Assembly (NCBI RefSeq): GCF_910587525.1
Contig: NZ_CAJULS010000023.1
Span: forward strand, 1 to 22,101
Source: an uncultured Oscillibacter sp.
GTDB taxonomy: Bacteria; Bacillota; Clostridia; Oscillospirales; Oscillospiraceae
DNA length: 22,101 nt
Direction: 5' to 3'
Shown here piece by piece: positions 1 through 5,620 of this stretch. Position 1 is the first letter of the stretch, and each line of letters opens with the position of its first letter. The position numbers and the translations under genes were made by a program. The notes under the pieces were generated by a model. It had not been told where the DNA came from and did not search any database. It saw nothing but the letters and a program-made list of their open reading frames with translations.

Positions 1-878
1 TCCAGGGCATCACCGAGGCCTGCCGCGAGGAGAAGGCCCCTGTGATCCTCCAGGTCTCCAAGGGCGCCCGCGCCTACGCTAACCACACCTATCTTGTGAA
101 GCTGGTGGAGTCTGCGGTCATCGAGTGCCCTGAGATTCCCATCGTGCTGCACCTGGACCACGGCGACAGTTTTGAGACCTGCAAATCCTGCATCGACGGC
201 GGCTTTACCTCCGTTATGATCGATGCCAGCTCCAAGCCCTTCGCCGAAAATATTGAGATCACCAAGAAAGTTGTCGAGTACGCCCATGACCATGGCGTGG
301 TCGTCGAGGCTGAGCTGGGCGCTCTGGCCGGCGTGGAGGACGAGGTCAATGTCTCCGCCGAGGAGTCTCACTACACCCGTCCCGAGGAAGTGGAGGAGTT
401 CGTCTCCAAGACCGGCTGCGATTCCCTGGCCATTGCCATCGGCACCAGCCACGGCGCCTACAAGTTCACTGCTGCCCAGTGCACCCGCAACGAGAAAGGC
501 GAACTGGTTCCGCCCCCGCTGCGCTTTGATATTCTGGATGAGGTCGTTAAGCGCCTGCCCGGTTTCCCCATCGTGCTCCACGGCTCCTCCAGCGTGCCTC
601 AGGAGTATGTGAAAATGGTCAACGCCAACGGCGGCAAGATGCCCGATGCCGTGGGCATTCCTGAAGAGCAGCTCCGCAAGGCCGCCCGCAGCGCCGTGTG
701 CAAGATCAATATCGACTCCGATCTGCGTCTGGCCATGACCGGCACCATCCGGCAGTTCTTCAACGAGCATCCCGACAAGTTTGATCCCCGCGAGTATCTC
801 AAGCCCGCCCGCGCCAACATCAAGGAATTGGTCCGTCACAAACTGGTGGACGTCCTGGGCTGCAACGGCAAGGCGTAA
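1..878 (+). CDS. fba: Class II fructose-bisphosphate aldolase, 5'-truncated by the contig edge
   Basis: This is a zinc-dependent class II aldolase that interconverts fructose 1,6-bisphosphate with dihydroxyacetone phosphate and glyceraldehyde 3-phosphate in cytoplasmic glycolysis. The frame is open from base 3 without an initiator, so the real start lies off the contig; the GTG at 42 is internal. About 291 codons remain, so roughly the first 20 residues are missing compared with the usual length of about 310. Visible family motifs, in order, are HLDHGD (metal-binding His and catalytic Asp), VMIDAS, VEAELG, GTSHGAYK, VLHGSSS (phosphate and metal site) and NIDSDLR near the C-terminus. It ends at a TAA and is followed by a GC-rich hairpin. 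A tagatose-bisphosphate aldolase of the same fold is the main alternative, but the glycolytic enzyme is more likely. Confidence 0.93.
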   Translation, partial: QGITEACREEKAPVILQVSKGARAYANHTYLVKLVESAVIECPEIPIVLHLDHGDSFETCKSCIDGGFTSVMIDASSKPFAENIEITKKVVEYAHDHGVVVEAELGALAGVEDEVNVSAEESHYTRPEEVEEFVSKTGCDSLAIAIGTSHGAYKFTAAQCTRNEKGELVPPPLRFDILDEVVKRLPGFPIVLHGSSSVPQEYVKMVNANGGKMPDAVGIPEEQLRKAARSAVCKINIDSDLRLAMTGTIRQFFNEHPDKFDPREYLKPARANIKELVRHKLVDVLGCNGKA

Positions 879-896
879 TCACAGCATTTTTCGTAG

Positions 897-921
897 GCCG
901 GAGGCGCTTTGCGTCTCCGGC
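897..921 (+). terminator. GC-rich hairpin after fba
   Basis: A 10-bp stem (arms 897-906 and 912-921, one G-U pair) with a 5-nt loop begins 18 nt after the fba stop. No clear U tract follows, so it may be a weak or factor-assisted terminator, or an mRNA 3'-end stabiliser. It is the only structure between fba and the amidase gene. Confidence 0.4.
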
Positions 922-979
922 CCGCTCTGTGTCTGCCGCCTCCCCCGCCGCATAGGATGGGGAGAAGAGGAGGGAGACC

Positions 980-1483
980 ATGCGTTTTATCCAAAACTAC
1001 AACCGCGCCGCCGCAGTGATGTACGCCCACAAGTGGGCCTATGGGCGGAATCCGCGTTTTTATGACTATGAAAACCTAGGCGGCGACTGCACCAATTTTG
1101 CCTCTCAGTGCATTTACGCAGGAAGCGGCGTCATGAACTTCACGCCGGACATCGGCTGGTACTATATTGACGCCAACCAGAAAGCCCCGGCCTGGACGGG
1201 AGTCCCGTATCTCTACAGCTTCCTGACCCGTCGGGGGACCTCCGTGGGACCGGTGGGAGAACCCTGCGCCATGGAGGATTTGCGTCCCGGGGACCTGATC
1301 CAGCTGTCCTTCAAGGGCGAGGAGTTCCAGCATTCCCCCATCGTGGTGTCTGTAGGAGAGCATCCAGATCCGAAGAATATCCTTATTGCCGCCCACAGCT
1401 ATGATGCGGATAACCGTCCGCTGGTTACCTATGAATACCGGGATATCCGCTTTTTGCATATTACCGGGATTATTTGGCCCTGA
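980..1483 (+). CDS. Amidase-domain protein (Amidase_6-like, NlpC/P60-related fold)
   Basis: This 167-aa protein resembles the putative amidase domain family (Amidase_6), papain-like hydrolases common in spore-forming Clostridia. The N-terminus has the family pattern of a Tyr/Arg-rich helix followed by GGDCTNFASQC, in which Cys37 is the likely nucleophile. His118 in QHSPIVV and His139 in AAHSYDAD are candidates for the catalytic histidine. No signal peptide is visible, so it is probably cytoplasmic or exported by an unknown route. The ATG at 980 is set by an AGGAGGG site at 968-974. The substrate is unknown; a peptidoglycan or peptide amide bond is a family-level guess. It stands alone between fba and the SLH hydrolase gene, which has its own promoter. 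Confidence 0.85.
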   Translation: MRFIQNYNRAAAVMYAHKWAYGRNPRFYDYENLGGDCTNFASQCIYAGSGVMNFTPDIGWYYIDANQKAPAWTGVPYLYSFLTRRGTSVGPVGEPCAMEDLRPGDLIQLSFKGEEFQHSPIVVSVGEHPDPKNILIAAHSYDADNRPLVTYEYRDIRFLHITGIIWP

Positions 1484-1510
1484 AAATATTTTTGAAATTT
1501 TTTAGAAAGT

Positions 1511-1540
1511 TTACCACCTGGAGGACATTTATGGTATAAT
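1511..1540 (+). promoter_or_regulatory. Extended -10 promoter for the SLH-GH18 gene
   Basis: The -10 is a perfect TATAAT (1535-1540) preceded by TGG, an extended -10. A weak -35, TTACCA, lies at 1511-1516 with 18-nt spacing. Transcription should begin near 1547, leaving about 200 nt of leader before the ATG at 1749. Confidence 0.6.
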
Positions 1541-1561
1541 AGCCGCAATGCGGCTATTATA
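1535..1561. promoter_or_regulatory. Perfect 12-bp inverted repeat overlapping the -10 box
   Basis: The arms TATAATAGCCGC (1535-1546) and GCGGCTATTATA (1550-1561) are perfect complements around a 3-nt centre. The left arm starts with the -10 box of the downstream gene, and the right arm places a second TATAAT on the minus strand. It could be an operator, a divergent promoter pair, or a weak terminator hairpin for the amidase gene. The sequence alone does not decide between these. Confidence 0.6.
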
Positions 1562-1748
1562 TTACTTCTGAACTGAAAGATGGAAGTAATAGTGCCATGT
1601 TTTGCGGCTGCCGCCGTTTACGGCGGCGGCAGAACGACTCAAATTATTAAACCGCTCCTGACGGGACAAGTGAAAAATTTGGCGGATAACAGTATAGGCG
1701 GAAGAGAAACCGCGGACGCCCAGTAATTGAGAGAAAGAGAGGATTCCC
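1547..1748 (+). promoter_or_regulatory. Structured 5' leader of the SLH-GH18 mRNA
   Basis: About 200 nt lie between the predicted transcription start and the ATG. Three hairpins can be drawn. The first has 9-bp arms at 1560-1568 and 1583-1591. The second is GCCGCCG-TTTA-CGGCGGC at 1610-1627. The third is a GCGG/CCGC stem (1698-1701 with 1710-1713) enclosed by GGCG/CGCC (1681-1684 with 1717-1720). I do not recognise a known riboswitch class; in particular the conserved core of the c-di-AMP (ydaO) riboswitch, common upstream of wall hydrolases, is absent. Confidence 0.4.
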
Positions 1749-3392
1749 ATGAAACGTATGATATCATGGCTGCTGACTGCAGCGCTGGCAGTTATTTTGG
1801 CTGTCCCGGCGGCAGATGCGGTCTATGTGGATATTCCCGCGGGAAGCACCCTGTCAGGAGAAGTTCAAAAAGCCATACAATACGGCCTGATGGAGGGATA
1901 CAGTTCTGTCAGGTTTGGCTATGGGGATCCGATAACCCGCGCCCAGTTTGTGACTGTATTGGGCCGCATGATGGAGTGGGGAGCTTCTCCGGCGGGGGAT
2001 TTTATCACTTCCACCATGGAACTGCCCGCAAGACTCTCTGATACCTATCGGCGCGCCATCAACTATGCTGTGAAAAACGATGTGGTGGACGCCAATGTTC
2101 CGTTCCGGCCCAGCGAGCGGATCACCCGGGCTGAGATGTCGGAGATGCTGGTACGGGCGCTGGGGCTTAAAAGCGCGGCAGCGCTGGCCGAAAAGGGAAT
2201 CAGTCTGCCGTTTAGCGATGTTGTCAGCCGCCGGGGGTATATCGCTGTGGCATATACCATTGGCATGACCAACGGAACCTCTGCTGTGACCTTTTCTCCG
2301 GACAGCACCGCTACCCGGGCTCAGGCTGCGGCCATGCTGGTGCGGATATATGAGAAACTCCACCGGAAAAACGGATGGGTCCATGGTTTTTACGCCAGCG
2401 ACTCGTACAGCCAGCTGTTCTTGACAGACTATATGGATGCCGTCAGTGTGGGATGGAGCCGAATGACCTGGGATGGGGAGCAGGCCAAGCTTTCTACAAC
2501 CAGCGCCGGCGGAAATGACTACTACATACCTACCGGATACCAAGAGGTGGCGGCTTATCTGGAGGACGGCAGAAAGCGGACACACCTCAATGTCTACATG
2601 GATGGCGGCGCACCCCGAGAACTGCTGGCCAGTCCGGAGGGGAGAACCAAAGCTGTAGAGGAGATCGTTAATGAGCTGACCATCTCCTACCGCCAGTTGG
2701 AACGGAACCCGTACAGCGGCATCACTGTGGACTTTGAGGGCCTCAGGGCCGCCTCAAAAAACGATTTTACCGCTTTTTTGACAGATCTGAGTCGAAAGGT
2801 CCATGGTATGGGAAAAACGCTGTATGTCTGTGTCTCCCCGGTGCTTTCATCCGGCCCTTACTACGACGGATATGATTACCGCGCCATTGCCGATCTGGCG
2901 GATCAGGTAATCCTGATGGCCTATGACTACGACGCCCGGGATCTCTCCGGTTTTGAGGGAACGGAATACTATAAAAACATCGCTCCGGCACCCATCGATC
3001 AGGTATTTCTGTCTTTAGCGGCCATCGCCGCCGCAGTCCGAGACCCTGGAAAGATTGCATTGGGTTTTTCCTGCAAAAATATTGCCTGGCAAATTGATGA
3101 AAATGAGCGGCTGGTTTCCGGAAAACCGCTCTATCCCTCCAATGAGACGTTGTACAAACGGCTGGAGCAGGCAGATACCATCCGCGGCTGGTCGGACAGT
3201 TACCAGACCAGCTACATCATTTATACGACGGAGAACGGAGAACGGTATTTTGCCTGGTACGATGACAGGACAAGCGTTCAGATTAAATTGAATGCCGCAA
3301 GACTGTTGGGGATCACGGATGTCTCCATCTGGTGCCTTGGCATCGTGCCCACCAGAGCCAGTTTTAACTGGATGAATCTTCTGGTGAGCTGA
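1749..3392 (+). CDS. Exported S-layer-homology / glycoside hydrolase family 18 protein
   Basis: This 547-aa protein begins with a Sec signal peptide (positive KR, hydrophobic stretch to about residue 19, cleavage near ADA at 22-24). Three SLH repeats follow at roughly 27-75, 96-140 and 153-198, each with the characteristic ITRA/TRAQ block; these would anchor it to secondary cell-wall polymer. A GH18 barrel fills about 210-545, related to the YvbX/SleL type of spore and wall N-acetylglucosaminidases. The catalytic loop reads SGITVDFEG, with Asp328 and probable acid Glu330; the outer acidic positions of the classical DxxDxDxE motif are Ser and Thr here. LMAYDYDA matches the usual beta-6 tyrosine and aspartate motif. 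An AGAGGA site at 1738-1743 sets the ATG. Its likely role is peptidoglycan remodelling at the cell surface or in sporulation. Confidence 0.88.
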   Translation: MKRMISWLLTAALAVILAVPAADAVYVDIPAGSTLSGEVQKAIQYGLMEGYSSVRFGYGDPITRAQFVTVLGRMMEWGASPAGDFITSTMELPARLSDTYRRAINYAVKNDVVDANVPFRPSERITRAEMSEMLVRALGLKSAAALAEKGISLPFSDVVSRRGYIAVAYTIGMTNGTSAVTFSPDSTATRAQAAAMLVRIYEKLHRKNGWVHGFYASDSYSQLFLTDYMDAVSVGWSRMTWDGEQAKLSTTSAGGNDYYIPTGYQEVAAYLEDGRKRTHLNVYMDGGAPRELLASPEGRTKAVEEIVNELTISYRQLERNPYSGITVDFEGLRAASKNDFTAFLTDLSRKVHGMGKTLYVCVSPVLSSGPYYDGYDYRAIADLADQVILMAYDYDARDLSGFEGTEYYKNIAPAPIDQVFLSLAAIAAAVRDPGKIALGFSCKNIAWQIDENERLVSGKPLYPSNETLYKRLEQADTIRGWSDSYQTSYIIYTTENGERYFAWYDDRTSVQIKLNAARLLGITDVSIWCLGIVPTRASFNWMNLLVS

Positions 3393-3405
3393 ATAAGCAG
3401 GGAAC

Positions 3406-3445
3406 AGGAGCCGCCGTCCGTAGGGCGGCTCCTTATTTATCTTCA
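3406..3445 (+). terminator. Intrinsic terminator of the SLH-GH18 gene
   Basis: A 10-bp stem (AGGAGCCGCC at 3406-3415, GGCGGCTCCT at 3424-3433) with an 8-nt loop is followed by TATTTATCTT. The tail is T-rich only on the plus strand. The right arm touches the stop codon of the convergent xer gene. Confidence 0.75.
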
Positions 3446-4449
3446 ATTTTTCCTCGTTTCTTAACGCGTGACAAGGGATTTGCCTTTGCGGCGACTCGCA
3501 GGGATTCATTGTCGATATGAGTATAAATCTGGGTGGTATTCAGGTGGTCATGTCCTAAAACCTCTTGGACCGCGCGGACGTCCACACCGTTTTGCAGCAT
3601 CAGTGTAGCAGCGGTGTGGCGCAGTTTGTGGGAGGAATACTGGGTGCTGTCCAGTCCGGCCGCCGTCAACCTTTTTTTCACCATGGCATGGACAGTGGAA
3701 CGGCTGATCCGCTCATTCTGTGCCGAAAGGAACAGGGCGTTGGCATGGCGGTCGGTGATATTCCGCCGTACTGCCAAATATCTGGAAATGGCATCCTGAC
3801 AAGCATCGTTCAAATAGATGATGCGCACTTTGTTGCCTTTGCCGAGAACCCTCAGAGCGTCGCCCTGAATATCGTTGAGATTGAGGCCTACCAGCTCGGA
3901 AATCCGCAGACCACAGTTGAGGAAGAGCGTCAAAATACAGTAGTCCCGTTCCTGATTTTTTCCATCAACAGCGGACAAAAGATTCAGACTTTCGTCTAAA
4001 GTGAGGTATTTGGGCAGAGATTTCCGCAGTTTGGGAGAATCCATATCTTTGATAGGATTTTCACGAAGCAGGTGGGTCTTGTTGGTCAGGTAGTTGTAAA
4101 ACGACCGGATAGTGGCAATCTTTCTGGCCCGTGAGGAGGCGTTCAGACCATAGTCAGAGTGACGGCTGTTAGGGTGCTGGGCGCGCTCGCGGCTGAGATA
4201 GGTCATATAGCCGTAAATATCCGTCAGCGACACGCTGGAAATTAAGCTGAGATCCACATCCATAATGTCGATCTCATCCAGCGCTTTGGCCGCCAGAGCC
4301 GGATCCCGAATCTGCTTGATGTAACGAAAGAAATTCCGCAGGTCCAGGAAGTATTCGTCGACTGTGCGCTTGGAATGCGCTTTTACATTTTCGTGGTATG
4401 AGAGAAAGTCCCGCAGGATCTGCGGAGTTTCTGTACGATAGTCAGCCAT
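3433..4449 (-). CDS. Tyrosine recombinase, XerC/XerD type
   Basis: This is a site-specific recombinase of the lambda-integrase family, of the kind that resolves chromosome dimers at dif. With the ATG at 4449 it has 338 aa: an N-terminal SAM-like core-binding domain (about 1-120) and a C-terminal catalytic domain. All active-site residues are visible: Arg in GLRISELVGL, Lys in GKGNKVRIIYL, His-Leu-Arg in HKLRHTAATLM, His in LGHDHLNTTQ, and the nucleophile Tyr in IYTHI. The start is uncertain: neither the ATG at 4449 nor an in-frame GTG at 4485 has a convincing ribosome site. The strongest site upstream (AGGGAGGAGG) precedes a 3-codon out-of-frame ORF instead. It sits near a tRNA gene, as integrases often do, but no other mobile-element gene is present, so a housekeeping Xer is more likely. 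Confidence 0.9.
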   Translation of the reverse strand: MADYRTETPQILRDFLSYHENVKAHSKRTVDEYFLDLRNFFRYIKQIRDPALAAKALDEIDIMDVDLSLISSVSLTDIYGYMTYLSRERAQHPNSRHSDYGLNASSRARKIATIRSFYNYLTNKTHLLRENPIKDMDSPKLRKSLPKYLTLDESLNLLSAVDGKNQERDYCILTLFLNCGLRISELVGLNLNDIQGDALRVLGKGNKVRIIYLNDACQDAISRYLAVRRNITDRHANALFLSAQNERISRSTVHAMVKKRLTAAGLDSTQYSSHKLRHTAATLMLQNGVDVRAVQEVLGHDHLNTTQIYTHIDNESLRVAAKANPLSRVKKRGKIEDK

Positions 4450-4519
4450 GATGACGTCTTGTGGATACACTGGGTAAAAACGCACTGAAATGTACGTCAG
4501 TTGATTTTCAGCTCCCCTA

Positions 4520-4549
4520 AATTGAACAAAATTTTTATTTTGTTCAATT
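4520..4549. promoter_or_regulatory. Perfect 13-bp inverted repeat in the xer leader
   Basis: The arms AATTGAACAAAAT (4520-4532) and ATTTTGTTCAATT (4537-4549) are perfect complements around TTTT. It lies between the likely xer promoter and the xer start. The core AACAAAA-N6-TTTTGTT recurs at 15516-15535 upstream of the XRE regulator, which suggests a repressor site rather than a simple hairpin. Confidence 0.6.
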
Positions 4550-4580
4550 ATATATGCATCCGCAAATTCCTCCTCCCTGA
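4548..4580 (-). other. Strong ribosome site with a 3-codon leader ORF upstream of xer
   Basis: On the minus strand the sequence AGGGAGGAGG is followed 9 nt later by ATG CAT ATA TAA, which encodes only Met-His-Ile. This is the best Shine-Dalgarno site in the xer leader, yet it does not feed the xer frame. It may be a regulatory leader peptide or a remnant. Translation would end just before the inverted repeat. Confidence 0.35.
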
Positions 4581-4592
4581 ATTTTCAAGATC

Positions 4593-4621
4593 ATTATATC
4601 ACCCCTTTCCCGGTAAGTCCA
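4593..4621 (-). promoter_or_regulatory. Likely promoter of xer
   Basis: On the minus strand a -35 TGGACT (4621-4616) is separated by 17 nt from a perfect -10 TATAAT (4598-4593). The -10 is extended by TGA. Transcription would start near 4586, leaving about 140 nt of leader before the ATG at 4449. Confidence 0.6.
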
Positions 4622-4754
4622 GCTCTATACAAATGACTGGGGACCAGCGATTACACAAGAACAAGGGTGTGTACAGGAAAATTTTTCAGGTTTTACCCAC
4701 GTCATTTCAATCGGCCTGCCGCAGCGGCCGTCTTTTCCCGAGAAAGCGGCAGAT

Positions 4755-4799
4755 GTACCAGAAAGAGAGATACGCATCGCGTATCTCTCTTTCTGGTAC
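4755..4799. terminator. 21-bp perfect palindrome at the 3' end of tRNA-Arg, probable terminator
   Basis: The arms 4755-4775 and 4779-4799 are perfect complements around a 3-nt loop. The inner part has the A/G-rich then T/C-rich layout of an intrinsic terminator (TACGC loop stem with TCTCTCTTTCT downstream on the minus strand). The outer 6 bp contain the tRNA's own GTACCA end, so the last bases of the tRNA are duplicated in inverted form. Confidence 0.65.
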
Positions 4800-4870
4800 G
4801 CCCGAGCGGATTCGAACCGCTGGCCTTCCGCTTAGGAGGCGGACGCTCTATCCTGCTGAGCTACGGACGC
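4794..4870 (-). tRNA. tRNA-Arg (anticodon CCT), CCA encoded
   Basis: Read on the minus strand, the 77-nt sequence folds as a complete cloverleaf. The acceptor arms are GCGTCCG and CGGGCGT, with a G1-U72 pair. The D-arm stem is GCTC/GAGC. The anticodon stem TCCGC/GCGGA carries loop CTCCTAA, giving anticodon CCT, which reads AGG. The T arm is AGCGG-TTCGAAT-CCGCT. Discriminator A and an encoded CCA end it. A near-consensus promoter lies upstream and a palindromic terminator overlaps its 3' end. Confidence 0.97.
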
Positions 4871-4895
4871 GTATGCCGTTTGACAAGCTGTTGGC

Positions 4896-4924
4896 ATTTT
4901 ACCACGTTCTTGACAGCCTGTCAA
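4896..4924 (-). promoter_or_regulatory. Promoter of tRNA-Arg
   Basis: On the minus strand a perfect -35 TTGACA (4924-4919) and -10 TAAAAT (4901-4896) are separated by exactly 17 nt, with TGG before the -10. The -35 box contains the TGA stop codon of the upstream membrane-protein gene. Confidence 0.85.
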
Positions 4925-5322
4925 TCCATAGAATCGCTCCGCCAACAAAGCGCACATGTTCCTGTGGCGCTCCGGATATCCCAGCGCAGATAATACCTGC
5001 TTCTCCTGGAGAGCTCTGCGCTTCCGGTACACAGCTCCCGGTCCAGACGCAGGAGCTCTCGCTTGTCACTGTCCAGCAGGGATACGGTTACATCCCCTTT
5101 CGACAGCCGGTGGTCCATCGTAAACGTATACATTCCGCTCCCACGGAACCTGACCCTATGCCGGACCCAGCCCGTGCAGGAATTCAGGGAGACATTGTCT
5201 TCGCTTTTTCCAACCCACATAGTAAACAGCACGGCGGTAATATGCTTTGTCACCAGGAGTCCCCGGTCATAGAGAAAGTATATCACGGTGCCGAATGCCA
5301 CGAAATACAACACCCACTTCAT
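4921..5322 (-). CDS. Small membrane-anchored protein of unknown function
   Basis: I do not recognise this 133-aa protein. It starts MKWVLYFVAFGTVIYFLYDRG, a single N-terminal membrane segment of about 20 residues. A soluble region follows that looks beta-rich (alternating strands around YTFTMDHR and VTVSLLDSD) and ends in an Arg- and Cys-containing tail. The ATG at 5322 is chosen because AGAAGG lies 8 nt upstream on the minus strand; the frame is open further upstream but without a ribosome site. Its stop codon lies in the -35 box of tRNA-Arg. It is downstream of radA with a 188-nt gap, so co-transcription is uncertain. It may be a small anchored sensor or a carbohydrate-binding-like domain, but that is speculation. 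Confidence 0.65.
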   Translation of the reverse strand: MKWVLYFVAFGTVIYFLYDRGLLVTKHITAVLFTMWVGKSEDNVSLNSCTGWVRHRVRFRGSGMYTFTMDHRLSKGDVTVSLLDSDKRELLRLDRELCTGSAELSRRSRYYLRWDIRSATGTCALCWRSDSMD

Positions 5323-5398
5323 ATATACAGCCTTCTCTGCATGAAATCCCGCTGGGCGGGTCAAGCTAAGGTAAATTCAAATAGAATGGATGATTGCC

Positions 5399-5620
5399 AT
5401 GAGTTTGATCCCCTGCACCAGTTCCTGCGTCTACCAGTCTGACGGCGTCTGCACCCTGGACAGCGCGGCGGCCGCCGGAGTGCCTGCCATGGGGGGGGCC
5501 TGCGTCCACTTTATTCCTGCAGACGCAAAGCGGCTCGGATCGCCTCACCGATATTTCGAGCCGGCAGCAGCTCCAGACCCGGGAAAGTCCCCAGGTTTCC
5601 CGCCCGGTGGGCTGGAATGA
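5399..5620 (+). CDS. Small Cys-rich protein, C-terminus running antisense into radA
   Basis: The 73-aa frame begins MSLIPCTSSCVYQSDGVC and continues to GACVHFIPAD. The pattern Cys-x3-Cys-x6-Cys and a final GxCVHF resembles small Cys-rich clostridial proteins, probably metal-binding, of unknown function. That resemblance is from memory and supports the frame through residue 40 or so. The last 30 or so residues are encoded antisense to the radA 3' end and look like read-through: Pro-, Gly- and Ala-rich and unlike a domain. An ATG at 5390 is an alternative start; 5399 is preferred because GGATGA lies 5 nt upstream. A run of eight G at about 5491-5498 is inside the conserved part, so an indel should be considered. 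Confidence 0.55.
   Translation: MSLIPCTSSCVYQSDGVCTLDSAAAAGVPAMGGACVHFIPADAKRLGSPHRYFEPAAAPDPGKSPGFPPGGLE

Noticed and set aside
1547..1748. c-di-AMP (ydaO) or c-di-GMP riboswitch upstream of the SLH-GH18 gene
   Set aside because: The conserved cores of these classes are not present in the leader, although hairpins are.
4520..4549. LexA box in the xer leader (GAAC and GTTC half sites)
   Set aside because: The half sites are separated by 14 nt, whereas Firmicute LexA boxes need GAAC-N4-GTTC. A different regulator is more likely.
4501..5442. 313-codon plus-strand frame spanning the xer leader, tRNA-Arg and the small membrane gene
   Set aside because: It crosses a tRNA gene and its terminator antisense and has no family features.
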